A stretch of 64,000 nt of DNA. It comes from Scytonema hofmannii PCC 7110. Its GTDB lineage: Bacteria; Cyanobacteriota; Cyanobacteriia; Cyanobacteriales; Nostocaceae. Positions within the stretch are counted from its first letter, which is position 1; every line of letters starts with the position of its first letter. This document shows positions 18,127 through 26,472 of this stretch, in pieces. The notes below the pieces were generated by a model, which worked only from the letters and a program-made list of their open reading frames with translations, did no database searches and had not been told where the DNA came from. The DNA lies in contig NZ_KQ976355.1 in the NCBI RefSeq assembly GCF_000346485.2, positions 124,001 through 188,000 on the forward strand, read 5' to 3'. Both the position numbers and the translations under genes were made by a program.

Positions 18127-19368
18127 ATGTCAAATACTCAAAAGCTTCTACGGAGACCTCGCCCCTATCCAGATGAAAGTTTAGCGGGTTATATCATCCG
18201 GCTTACTGAAAATAACTATTATCATCATCCTAAGTTAATTTTTCAAATATCAGGTTTGAAGACCAGAGGAGTATATGCAAATGTATTCATTCCCGAACAA
18301 GATAATTTATCTTTACTTAGTCTCTTATGCGAAACCGAAGAAAATGTTTTATGGTCAATGACATTTCCTTCAGTCAAATATGGTCAGATAAAAACTGAGA
18401 ATACTATTAGGGTTTTTGGAAATGTAGTTTCCATTACTAGTTTAAGCAAATCTCATGTTAAGTTATGTCCCCTGTGTTTACAATCCGAACCTTATTATCG
18501 ATTAATTTGGGATTTATTGGTTGTTACGGTCTGTCCATTCCATCAATGTTTGCTAATTGATAAATGTCCCTACTGCTACCAAGATATTAAGTGGTCTATA
18601 CCTTCAGTTGTTCAATGCACGTGTGGATTTGATTGGCGTGAATATTCCCCAAAACCTCTTCAGAGCGAGCAAGTTGCCCTATCACTTCATATATATAAAC
18701 TTTGTCAAATACCTGGTTGTGATTCAATCGATAATAGTAAGTACTTACCGACTGAGCATCCAGTTGCTAATTTAACTTTTCCCTCGTTCCTAGAAATTTT
18801 ATCTTCTCTGCAAAGATTTTCTCAAATTTATTATATCAAGCAACGTTTTGCTCCTCAAGAAGATTTAGCTCAGCGGCTAGATACTCACTATTATCTCAAT
18901 AGGGCTTTTTCTTTACTAAATAATTGGGATTCAAAATTTAATATCTTAATGTCGGGCTATGAATCTTATCTAGAGTCTCGATATGGTGAAGCTTATCTAT
19001 TTAAGCGGAAGATTAAAGATATTATACTTTTCTTTCAACTTCTGTTCAATTGTTTTCATCATACAGACTGTAGTTTTCTGCGAGTTGTTATCGAAGATTC
19101 TTTTTGGAAACTTCTCTCAAGTTTGTCTATTAAAACTGTCCGGGTATCTGTCCGTCAACCCTCTCAGTTTAATTCATTCTCTGTGTCTCTAAACAAAATC
19201 CAGTTTTTTTTAAAAGAGTTAGCAAATTTTTTGAATTTAGAAAAATTGACTTTAGCTATACTTTTTTCTCTAAGCGAGATTGATGTATATGAGGACACTA
19301 TTTTCTTTCAAATGATTTATTTCCCTGAAGTTTGCGATCTGACTATGATTTCGGCTGGCGTTACTTAG
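18127..19368 (+). CDS. tniQ: TniQ/TnsD-family target selector, element 1
   Basis: The 413-residue protein begins with the TniQ signature (RPYPDESLAGYIIRLTENN). It has zinc-ribbon cysteines in KLCPLCLQSEPYYR, VCPFHQCLLIDKCPYC and VQCTCGFDW. The C-terminal half is helical and AT-rich in codon use. TniQ/TnsD proteins choose the insertion site, either by binding DNA themselves or through a Cascade/Cas12k partner. No cas gene or CRISPR array is near, so sequence-specific binding by TniQ itself is the simplest idea. It starts 12 bp after tnsC, in the same operon. Confidence 0.85.
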   Translation: MSNTQKLLRRPRPYPDESLAGYIIRLTENNYYHHPKLIFQISGLKTRGVYANVFIPEQDNLSLLSLLCETEENVLWSMTFPSVKYGQIKTENTIRVFGNVVSITSLSKSHVKLCPLCLQSEPYYRLIWDLLVVTVCPFHQCLLIDKCPYCYQDIKWSIPSVVQCTCGFDWREYSPKPLQSEQVALSLHIYKLCQIPGCDSIDNSKYLPTEHPVANLTFPSFLEILSSLQRFSQIYYIKQRFAPQEDLAQRLDTHYYLNRAFSLLNNWDSKFNILMSGYESYLESRYGEAYLFKRKIKDIILFFQLLFNCFHHTDCSFLRVVIEDSFWKLLSSLSIKTVRVSVRQPSQFNSFSVSLNKIQFFLKELANFLNLEKLTLAILFSLSEIDVYEDTIFFQMIYFPEVCDLTMISAGVT

Positions 19369-19424
19369 TTCAATCTTGTAAAATTTGGAACAAGATTGCT
19401 GGAAAAGTATTTGGAATCGGTGGA

Positions 19425-19559
19425 AAATTTCATGTTATCTGCAAATTTGGTAGGAAAATTTCACTTTACATGCCAAAAAATTTCACTTTATGTGCAAGAA
19501 AATCCGCTAGAACTACCAGAATTTCGTTCTCAAAATTTCATCTTATGTGCAAACCTATA
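19425..19559. repeat. Right end of element 1: TnsB-type binding repeats
   Basis: Four inverted copies of the end repeat are visible: TTTCATGTTATCTGCAAA, TTTCACTTTACATGCC, TTTCACTTTATGTGCA and TTTCATCTTATGTGCAAA. The last copy and the first repeat of element 2 form a near-perfect inverted junction centred on CCTATAGG. The flanking TTCGTTCT / AGAACGAA also match. Confidence 0.7.
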
Positions 19560-19560
19560 G

Positions 19561-19737
19561 GTTCGCAGATAAGATGAAATTCTAAGAACGAATTTATAGG
19601 GGTTTCAGGCGATGAGTTTCGCGCATAAAGTGAAATTGCCCGTGGAGTAAGGGTTTCAGGCGAAGAGCCAATTCGCACATAAAGTGAAATTGTGTATCTA
19701 AGCACAGAAGTTAACTGCATTTTGTGTGAAATTGAGA
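19561..19737. repeat. Left end of element 2
   Basis: Spaced repeats GTTCGCAGATAAGATGAAATT (19561), TTCGCGCATAAAGTGAAATT (19619) and TTCGCACATAAAGTGAAATT (19673) occur here. A weaker TTTTGTGTGAAATTG lies near 19722. Spacing is wider than in element 1. The stretch GGAGTAAGGGTTTCAGGCGA also recurs, inverted, at the right end. Confidence 0.75.
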
Positions 19738-19780
19738 ACATTAACATTTGGGGATACTGAATATCCCATAGGAAAACAGC

Positions 19781-20440
19781 TTGACTACCTTGGCACGAAA
19801 AATCACCAATACAGGGACGAAGAAAAACATTGGTAGATTCTTCAGTTTCAAGATGCGCGAACTGATTTGGTACGAATCCCTGAATGAAAGAGATTATATG
19901 TATCTTCTGGAAATCGATCCAGATGTCCTCTCCTACAGCACTCAACCCTTCAAAATTTCTTATATTTTAGATGACAAAGTACGGCGGTATACTCCGGATT
20001 TTTTAGTGCAACGGAATTCTAAACAACAAATTGTGGAAATTAAGCCCGCTTGCTTTGCTGATGATGAAAAAAATGTCAGACGATTTCCAGTAATAGCTTC
20101 TACTTTGAAGTCTTTGGGGTGGGAATTTATCATCATTACTGATGAAATGATGAGTCGAGGCTCTCTCTTAAATAATGTTAAGCTTCTCTATCGGTACGCC
20201 AAAATCCCCATAACACTTCAAAACCTGATTATTTGTCATCACTATTTTCAAAATCAATCACCAATTCCTTTATCTACGGTTCTGAAAGATTTACAACCTC
20301 AAGGAATTGATAAACCCATTTTATTAAAGTTAATTTTTTTAGGATTTTTAGCAACAGATTTAATGAATCAGCTAAAGAGCGATAGTCAAATTTACTTATC
20401 TTCAAAAAACTACCCTATAGGGAGTTGGGAAAATGACTAG
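19781..20440 (+). CDS. tnsA: TnsA endonuclease, element 2
   Basis: The 219-residue protein uses a TTG start; the alignment to TnsA of element 1 begins at about the same place, and no upstream ATG is in frame. The nuclease residues are kept: YESLNERDYMYLLEIDPDV, RRYTPDFLV, and QIVEIKPACF with E-x-K. The C-terminal helical region probably contacts TnsC. It overlaps tnsB by 8 bp (20433-20440). Similarity to the element 1 protein is clear but far from identity, so the two systems probably do not exchange subunits freely. Confidence 0.85.
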   Translation: MTTLARKITNTGTKKNIGRFFSFKMRELIWYESLNERDYMYLLEIDPDVLSYSTQPFKISYILDDKVRRYTPDFLVQRNSKQQIVEIKPACFADDEKNVRRFPVIASTLKSLGWEFIIITDEMMSRGSLLNNVKLLYRYAKIPITLQNLIICHHYFQNQSPIPLSTVLKDLQPQGIDKPILLKLIFLGFLATDLMNQLKSDSQIYLSSKNYPIGSWEND

Positions 20441-22688
20441 AGACAGATTTGAAGTAGGAATTTATTTATGCCTGCATAACTGTGAGTACATTATCCAAGA
20501 TAGAAAGGGCAATAAATTTAAACTGCTTGAAGAATCCACTGGAAAAATTAACTGGTTTAGTGAAAAAGAATTAGTTCAATACTTCTTTGCAGGTCAGTTA
20601 AATTTTCCGAATAAGAAAACGTTACCATTCAAAAGTGTTAATCACTATCACACAGCAGATTTTTCAGAAATCCCGGAAGCTATCAAAGCTGAGGCTCAAC
20701 GAAAATGTAACTATGTTCTTACAGTTTTAGACCAGAAAGTAGAAACATATACTGACTCTTTCCTAACTCCGATTATTCAACAAGTTGCCCAAAACATTTC
20801 TGATAAAAATCCCCCTTCACCTATTACACTTTATCGTTGGCTAAAAGATTACCTGCACAGTGGTGGTGATATTCGCTCATTAATTCCCAGACATCAAGGG
20901 AAAGGGAACTTTAACCCCAAAATAGCTCCAGAAGTACATCAACTTATCAAAGAAGTTGTTACTGAAGTATATCTAACTCCTGAACGTCCGAGTATTGCGA
21001 GTATCTATGATGTCATTATTTGTCGCGTTCTCGCTGAAAATAATTTGAGAAAATCTCAGAGACAAGCCGCTCTAAAGATTCCCCATCGCGCCACAATTTA
21101 TCGTCAAATTCAGCAGTTAGACACCATTGAGAAAGCAGTTGGTCGTTATGGAAAGAGAACTGCGAGCTTAATGTACGACCCCGTTAAAGAAGGACCACGT
21201 CCCTCGCGCCCTTTAGAAAGAGTGGAAATTGACCATACGCTTCTCCCTTTCTTTGTTGTTGATACAGACACAAGAATGCCTATTGGTACACCGTCTTTAA
21301 CTAGTGCTGTTGATAAATATTCAGGGCTTATTGTAGGCTACTACCTCAGCTTTGAGCCGTTCAGTTCGCTTTCAGTCATGCAGTGTCTACTGCATACCAT
21401 TCATCCAAAAGACTATGTACGTGACAAATTTCCTTCAGTTAAAAAGGATTGGAACGTCTATGGACTCATGGAAATTCTCGTCGTCGATAATGGGAAAGAA
21501 TTTTATAGCCAACACTTTCAAGATGCTTGTCAACAATTAGGAATAAGTATCCAATATACACCTCCTTATATGCCTTGGTACAAAAGTAGTGTAGAAAGGA
21601 CGTTTAGTAGTTATAATACCCAACTATTACAGGGGCAACCAGGGACATTATTTCAAGAATTTACAACCCAGTATGATTATGACCCCAAAAAGAATGCTGT
21701 AGTTTCTCTCGAAGCGCTACAAGAGATGATTCACATCTTTATTGTGGACATTCATAATCAAAGTTCCCATGCTCAACTTTGTACACCAAGAGCTGAAGTC
21801 TGGTCACAAGGAATAGCTGAACATCCTCCCACTTTACCACCAACTCTTCAAGACTTAAGAGTGTTAGTCGGAGCGGTAGAAAAGCGGGTTATTTCTAGAA
21901 GAGGTGTGGAGCTTTATGGTCTTTATTACAACAGTTCTGAATTAGCTCGACTGCGCTCAAATTACGAAGGAGAAGACATGAGGAGGAGAGGTGGCTTACG
22001 ACCAAGAGAAAAAGCCACGATTAAGTATGACCCTACAGATTTGTCAAAACTCTATGTTCTTGACCCAACTAACCATCAATTTATCGTTGTACCAGCAATG
22101 AATCAGGAGTACACTCAAGGTTTAACTCTTTGGCAACACAAAGTTATTAAAAACTTAGCAGCTATTGAGGCAAAAAGAGTTGATATTGTGGCTTTGGCTT
22201 TAGCTAAACAGAAAATCCAAGAAATTGTAGAACGTGAATGGCAAAAATCCTCTAAAGGGAAAACTCGTAAATCGATGGCTAGGTGGTTAGGAATTGGACG
22301 TGATGACTTAAAAGTAGACGAATTGACATCTGACCATGAAGACTTAAGTAATCCATCCCAAGCTTCTAGTATAACGACTGATAAAGAGTTAGCAAGCTTA
22401 TTCAATCAAAGGAGTGAAATTACAGGAATTTCTGACTTAGGTTATGCGGATAATCCCTTACTCAGCTTATTGGAGAATCAACACCTAGAACCTAATGAAC
22501 AGCAAAAAGAATTGCCCAGTCATTTGGAGAATACAAAAATCAAAAAACCTAAAACTCAGAAAATTAAAACATCAGTTACCTCTCAAGAAGTTTCCGATAT
22601 TTCTTCTTTTGAGAAGTCCGTTATTCAACCTGATGAGTGGAAGCCAGACCTGACTGGTTGGGAGGTAAGCCTTGGTTTACCTAAATAA
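20433..22688 (+). CDS. tnsB: TnsB DDE transposase, element 2
   Basis: The 751-residue protein starts at ATG 20433. DNA-binding helices include ITLYRWLKDYLHSGGDIRSL. The catalytic core has VEIDHTLLPFFVVD (Asp), ILVVDNGKEFYS (Asp) and YKSSVERTFSSYN (Glu). An extra charged loop (GEDMRRRGGLRPREKA) is present compared with element 1. The tail DEWKPDLTGWEVSLGLPK matches the tail of the element 1 protein, which supports a conserved TnsC-contact peptide. It appears intact. Confidence 0.92.
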   Translation: MTRDRFEVGIYLCLHNCEYIIQDRKGNKFKLLEESTGKINWFSEKELVQYFFAGQLNFPNKKTLPFKSVNHYHTADFSEIPEAIKAEAQRKCNYVLTVLDQKVETYTDSFLTPIIQQVAQNISDKNPPSPITLYRWLKDYLHSGGDIRSLIPRHQGKGNFNPKIAPEVHQLIKEVVTEVYLTPERPSIASIYDVIICRVLAENNLRKSQRQAALKIPHRATIYRQIQQLDTIEKAVGRYGKRTASLMYDPVKEGPRPSRPLERVEIDHTLLPFFVVDTDTRMPIGTPSLTSAVDKYSGLIVGYYLSFEPFSSLSVMQCLLHTIHPKDYVRDKFPSVKKDWNVYGLMEILVVDNGKEFYSQHFQDACQQLGISIQYTPPYMPWYKSSVERTFSSYNTQLLQGQPGTLFQEFTTQYDYDPKKNAVVSLEALQEMIHIFIVDIHNQSSHAQLCTPRAEVWSQGIAEHPPTLPPTLQDLRVLVGAVEKRVISRRGVELYGLYYNSSELARLRSNYEGEDMRRRGGLRPREKATIKYDPTDLSKLYVLDPTNHQFIVVPAMNQEYTQGLTLWQHKVIKNLAAIEAKRVDIVALALAKQKIQEIVEREWQKSSKGKTRKSMARWLGIGRDDLKVDELTSDHEDLSNPSQASSITTDKELASLFNQRSEITGISDLGYADNPLLSLLENQHLEPNEQQKELPSHLENTKIKKPKTQKIKTSVTSQEVSDISSFEKSVIQPDEWKPDLTGWEVSLGLPK

Positions 22689-22728
22689 GTAAATTTTCGA
22701 CGAAACAACTAGCCAAGCTCTCTTCAAA

Positions 22729-23721
22729 ATGACTTTAGCCGAAAAGTTTCAAATTATTAATAACATTTATGTTCTCTACCCTCGGCTTCAGGAAATCCTT
22801 GCTGCTATAGAGTATTGCCATCATTTCTCGTCCGGCAAGGCTGAACCAGAATGTATGTTTCTTAGTGGCCATACAGGAGTCGGAAAAACTACAATCTACA
22901 AAGCTTATGCTAATAAATATCCAAGGCTTGTTACAAGAGATGGCACACTTGTTCCTATTTTAGCTGTGACTATTCCTTCCCCAGCAACCGTTAAGACAGT
23001 AGTTACTAAATTATTGTGGCAACTTGGTGATCCTGCGTATGATAAAGGTACAATTGGTAATCAAACGATTCGTTTAATTGGTTTGCTTAAAGATTGTCAA
23101 GTTGAATTAATTATCTTAGATGAGTTTCAGCACTTTATCGACCGGGATTCAGAGCGAGTTCTTAAAACAGTTTCTGATTGGTTGAAGACTTTGATTTTAG
23201 ATACCAACTTACCAATTATTTTAATTGGTTTGCCTGAAGCTGAAGAAGTTCTTAAACTTAAATCTCATTCTCAACTCAGTCGTCGCTTTGCTAATCGACA
23301 TTATCTCTCTTCTTTTTTATGGCAAGCAGATGGTGGTGCTGAGTTTCGCACTTTTTTATATTTATTAGAGTCACAGCTACCTCTAGCTCAAGCTTCAAAT
23401 TTATCCGAGGTGTATACAGCCAGAAGGCTTTACTACGCTTCAGATGGAGTCATTGCTTATATCATGAAGCTAGTTCGGTATGCCACTTATTTAGCTCTTA
23501 ACCAAAATCAAGAAAAACTTGACTTAAATATTTTAGCAACGGCTTTTGAGAAATCCATTCGGGCTGATAAACCTGAGAAAAGCAATCCTTTTATCACTGA
23601 TAAATTTGCGATTGAGACAGTTCATGCTCCGACTGTAGACTTAGAAGTAGGCGCAACTAATAAACGGCTTAAGTCTAAATCTAAATCCTTAAAAGCTTCT
23701 CAAATATTAAGAAATTCTTAA
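22729..23721 (+). CDS. tnsC: TnsC AAA+ regulator, element 2
   Basis: The 330-residue protein starts at ATG 22729, 40 bp after tnsB. It has a P-loop SGHTGVGKTTIYKAY, a Walker B VELIILDEFQHFIDRDS, and SRRFANRH near the sensor region. The N-terminal 20 residues of the element 1 protein are shorter here. The block VTIPSPATVKTVVTKLLWQL is nearly identical to element 1, showing recent common ancestry. Confidence 0.92.
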   Translation: MTLAEKFQIINNIYVLYPRLQEILAAIEYCHHFSSGKAEPECMFLSGHTGVGKTTIYKAYANKYPRLVTRDGTLVPILAVTIPSPATVKTVVTKLLWQLGDPAYDKGTIGNQTIRLIGLLKDCQVELIILDEFQHFIDRDSERVLKTVSDWLKTLILDTNLPIILIGLPEAEEVLKLKSHSQLSRRFANRHYLSSFLWQADGGAEFRTFLYLLESQLPLAQASNLSEVYTARRLYYASDGVIAYIMKLVRYATYLALNQNQEKLDLNILATAFEKSIRADKPEKSNPFITDKFAIETVHAPTVDLEVGATNKRLKSKSKSLKASQILRNS

Positions 23722-23731
23722 AGGGGGAAAG

Positions 23732-24308
23732 ATGCCAGAGCAATTGCTTCTACGAACTCCACCTCCTTATGAAGATGAAAGTCTAGCTGGTTATCTAATT
23801 CGGCTAAATGAAAGTAATTATTATGATTCACCTAATTGGATTTTGCAGCTAGCTGGCTTACGTATCAATCGAGGAATTCATCTTGTCAACAATCGAATAG
23901 GAGACTTCCCAACTTACTCAGCTCATTCAATTAACCTCGGAGCAGCTAAGACTCATGGCTTCTCTCCCTTATCAATTAGATTCTTTTGTTGATTCTCAGC
24001 AATATATCATTTATAAATATGCTCTTAAACTATGTCCTTATTGTTTAACCGAATCTGCTTATTGTCGTAAGATTTGGGATTGGGATTTAGTCAAAGCTTG
24101 TTACCTACATCAATGTGTACTGATAAACAAATGCCCTGGTTGTCAAAAAAATATTCGGTGGTCAAGACCCGCTGTCACAAGGTGTCGATGTGGTTTTGAT
24201 TTTCGTTCACACTACCCACAAACAGCTACCTCTGACCAAATTAATCTGTCCGCATACTTATCCTCATTGGAGAAAAATCTTGCTAATGTACCTTGGAGAA
24301 GGCATTAA
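23732..24308 (+). pseudogene. tniQ: Truncated, frameshifted TniQ of element 2
   Basis: It starts at ATG 23732 after a strong AAAGGGGG. The first frame gives the TniQ N-terminus (PPYEDESLAGYLIRLNESN) and runs out of family similarity near 23950. The following zinc-ribbon part (LKLCPYCLTESAYC, YLHQCVLINKCPGC, TRCRCGFDF) continues in another frame opened from 23955 to 24308. A single-base indel between about 23930 and 23960 would join them. Even when joined, the product has only about 190 residues and lacks the C-terminal half of its paralogue. It is probably inactive, unless a short TniQ suffices. Confidence 0.7.
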
Positions 24309-24309
24309 A

Positions 24310-24507
24310 GGCATTAACATTATGTGCCAGATACCTCGAGTGTTACTTTTGGTTGATACGTCGTGAGTAAATTTCATATTATGTGCGAATTGACTGTCAG
24401 GCTAAAACCCTTACTCCATGGTCAATTTCACTTTATGCGCGAATTAGGGTGGCTGAAACCCCTATAAATTCGTTCTTAGAATTTCATCTTATCTGCGAAC
24501 CCACACA
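24310..24507. repeat. Right end of element 2
   Basis: Inverted end repeats are TTTCATATTATGTGCGAATT (near 24369), TTTCACTTTATGCGCGAATT (near 24426) and TTTCATCTTATCTGCGAAC (24482-24500). A weak ATTATGTGCC lies near 24318. The outermost bases continue as CCACACA to 24507, mirroring the TGTGTGGG at 14014. Confidence 0.75.
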
Positions 24508-25364
24508 TTGAGTGGTTAATAACGTGTGACCTCAAAATGCTTCCAATTAAAGAATTAGATTGGTTTCATATACAGTATATAGTTAATTTAATAAAGAAGG
24601 GTTTAGCTACTTCATCCCGTCTGGTAGATGAGAAAGGTTTACGTCAGAAATTGTTGTCCTTCTATGGGAGCGAGTTTCTTGAAGTCCTTGGTATCGACAT
24701 AAGCTATGATAACCGTTTCCTATTTGATATTCTCCAGTTGCAAATACAGGTTTTTGACCTGGTGATGCATCTATTGATGATTAGATTCCTCACTAATTCA
24801 CTTAGGGACTTCCAAATAAAAAAATATACAACTTTTTCTTGTGGAACGGGCGTCCCGCCCGTCACTAGTCTAAAACGGGCGAGGACGCCCGTTCCACAAA
24901 ATGGATAATTTATTTCTTGGAAAGCCCTTACTAAATTTTTTGCTGGTAAATTACAGTATAAACCTTTTGGTAATGGTCCTTGGCTTTGTCTAAATCCTGC
25001 TTGCGAATACTATCTTAAATCAGTAGTCGTTAAATTGGCGATGCATTCACAAAGCGATAGAGACCCGCCATATTCTTACATAGAGAATCCTAGAGGGACT
25101 TTTGAGTGTAACTGCGGGTTTAAATATACTAAAAGTGGTGCAGGCACAACTGAAGTTGATGAGTTTCGATTTGAAACAATTGTGGCATTTGGTCAATTAT
25201 GGGAACAAAAGTATTTGGAATGCTCAGATGCTGACAGACAGAATTTTCAGTCAATTGCGTACAATCTAAGTATCAATTATGGCAATATTTCTCGGAATAT
25301 GTTGCGTAAGCTGGAAGCTTTGTGGAAGGCTTTGAATAACCATGTCCGAACAGACTGCGATTAA
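24507..25364 (+). pseudogene. tnsD: tnsD/TniQ C-terminal relic interrupted by a MITE
   Basis: A frame runs from the transposon boundary to TAA at 25362-25364 once a 123-bp MITE and one TTA copy are removed (732 bp, 243 residues). It matches the C-terminal region of TnsD: LDWFHIQYIVNLIKKGLA, a leucine-rich helix before the junction, and FGNGPWLCLNPACEYY. GTFECNCGFKYTKSG completes a four-Cys zinc site, and the tail is helical. The N-terminal TniQ domain is missing, cut off exactly at the end of element 2. It is a remnant of an older Tn7-like element. Confidence 0.7.
24805..24927. mobile_element. 123-bp MITE with palindromic core
   Basis: The ends are GGGACTTCCAA and, reverse complemented, GGGCTTTCCAA; AAATAAA follows in both. 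TTA is duplicated at 24802-24804 and 24928-24930. The core is a long hairpin with arms TGTGGAACGGGCGTC and GACGCCCGTTCCACA. Precise removal with one TTA restores the tnsD frame (SLTKFFAGK). It has no coding capacity. Confidence 0.8.
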
Positions 25365-26472
25365 TAAAACCTCATATTATTGAACTTTTTTATTCAGTTT
25401 TTTGCAATCTGCACTAAATATATTGATAAACTGAACCCAACATCAGCCAATTATTGTTCAACTTTATTTTTCTAGCATCTGCTATGGATAACGGAAAATT
25501 AAGGGTTTTAGCTCCTGAAATTGTTGAACTTTATTATGCCATTACAGAACCCACAAGGGATAAAAAAGTTCAACAATCAATAAAAAAGTTCTACAATTTC
25601 ATTCGTAGTGCTTTAAGCGATCCGATGTTTGTACAATGCGTATACGTGCTTGTTACTACAAAGAGCGCAAGTCCATGTTCGGGTGCGATACGGCTGTACT
25701 CCCGTAGGCAGTTGGCTATGCGTGTTGTGGGCTGGAATGGGCAAGAAAAAATGGGATCGTGCCTTAATACAGATTTTCAGAGGGAACGGGGAGGAACGAC
25801 TTGTTATGAGGTCTTGAATGTAGAAGCGATCGGTGGGTGAAACGCCTCACAGTACTGTTAAGTCCACTGGCCTGCGGTCTTTCTAGAGAAAAAGGTGAGT
25901 CGTCCCCTAGAACTTTTTCCAAACAGGTCGGTTCAGTTGCATGGTACTTTTTCTCTAGAAAACCGACTGACTCATCCCTTAGAACTTTCAAGCAGGCTCT
26001 GATTTCTGCTACGGGTGCATGCCTCTCAATCATGCGTTGCACCATGCGAACCTTTTGATACAGCTTGATTAGCCTCAATTTCTTTTGAGTTGGAGATCGA
26101 TACGGTTTTATGGTATTGACCCAAAAACTAGGGGTGATCCAAACACCTATTGCTCGATTCCTTTTCCCAGTTGCTGCACAAACGCTTGATGCTCTGGCGA
26201 ACTTATCCCATCCTGTAACACAGACAAGACCCGTTGCATTTCGAGCGCCACTAACGCTGGTACATTGAGCCACAATCGGTGGAAACACTTTACTTTGAAT
26301 TATACCTGCTGCATCCGATGTCAACGAAACGTATTCACCATTAGCAGCTAGCTCCCCTTCAACGATGTTCGTGAGACTAATATTTAATTTTAAATCGCAA
26401 CAGATGGTTCTTTAGGGGTGGAGTAGCTCACACGTATATTTATTTACTGGTTACAGCTTACCTTCATCCCCT
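25365..26472. other. Decayed region with gene relics and structured DNA
   Basis: A short plus-strand frame from ATG 25483 gives about 47 coherent residues (MDNGKLRVLAPEIVELYYAI and on) and then loses any protein-like character near 25640. The following DNA, starting around GGGTGCGATACGG (25679), is rich in paired segments and could be a group II intron fragment, but no domain V was recognised. On the minus strand near 26270-26370, GEYVSLTSDAAGIIQSKVFP resembles the C-terminal segment of Uma2 proteins, so a Uma2 relic is likely there. No intact gene. Confidence 0.35.
25870..26003. repeat. Structured non-coding repeat
   Basis: The 15-bp perfect arms TTTCTAGAGAAAAAG (25880-25894) and CTTTTTCTCTAGAAA (25947-25961) can pair. 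A second motif is repeated directly: GTCGTCCCCTAGAACTTT and CTCATCCCTTAGAACTTT. The outer segments GCCTGC and GCAGGC also pair. This looks like a folded RNA or a mobile palindrome. Confidence 0.5.

Larger units (their letters stand above)
14027..19559 (+). mobile_element. Tn7-like element 1 (tnsA-tnsB-tnsC-tniQ, no cargo)
   Basis: Four genes in one orientation are flanked by clustered 20-bp repeats of the type GCRCATAARRTGAAATT. About four are at the left end (14040-14120) and four, inverted, at the right end (19425-19554). The terminal halves TGTAGGTTTGC (14035) and TATAGGTTTGC (reverse complement of 19549-19559) match at 10 of 11 positions. The element is about 5.5 kb, with essentially no DNA besides the transposition genes. 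All four genes appear intact. Confidence 0.75.
14014..24507 (+). mobile_element. Composite of two nested Tn7-like transposons
   Basis: The outermost inverted repeat reads TGTGTGGGTTCGC at 14014-14026, with its reverse complement at 24495-24507. Element 2 (right) has a 48-bp perfect inverted repeat, 19561-19608 against 24453-24500. Its first 13 bp at 14014 are separated from the rest by element 1. GGTTCGC occurs on both sides of element 1 (14020-14026 and 19560-19566), as expected for a target duplication. No target duplication is seen around the whole composite, and its right flank is a truncated tnsD gene. Exact inner boundaries are uncertain by several bases. Confidence 0.7.
19560..24507 (+). 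mobile_element. Tn7-like element 2 (tnsA-tnsB-tnsC-broken tniQ)
   Basis: This is a paralogue of element 1 with the same gene order. Its ends are imperfect inverted repeats of about 130 bp, with a perfect 48-bp outer block (19561-19608 and 24453-24500). TnsA, TnsB and TnsC are intact, but tniQ is frameshifted and short. It carries no cargo. Its outermost left bases lie beyond element 1 at 14014-14026. Confidence 0.75.

Noticed and set aside
14014-24512. 5-bp target duplication around the whole Tn7-like composite
   Set aside because: The flanking bases (CGCCA left, TTGAG right) do not match, so a deletion or rearrangement on one side is more likely than a clean insertion.
14014-25364. CRISPR-associated transposon (CAST)
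   Set aside because: The tnsABC-tniQ genes resemble CAST machinery, but there is no cas gene, CRISPR array or tracrRNA-like region anywhere in the window. The 20-bp repeats are transposon-end sites, not CRISPR repeats with spacers.
25764-26324. 186-codon minus-strand gene
   Set aside because: The frame passes through the structured repeat region. Only a short segment upstream of it resembles a Uma2 C-terminus. It looks like relic plus chance open frame.
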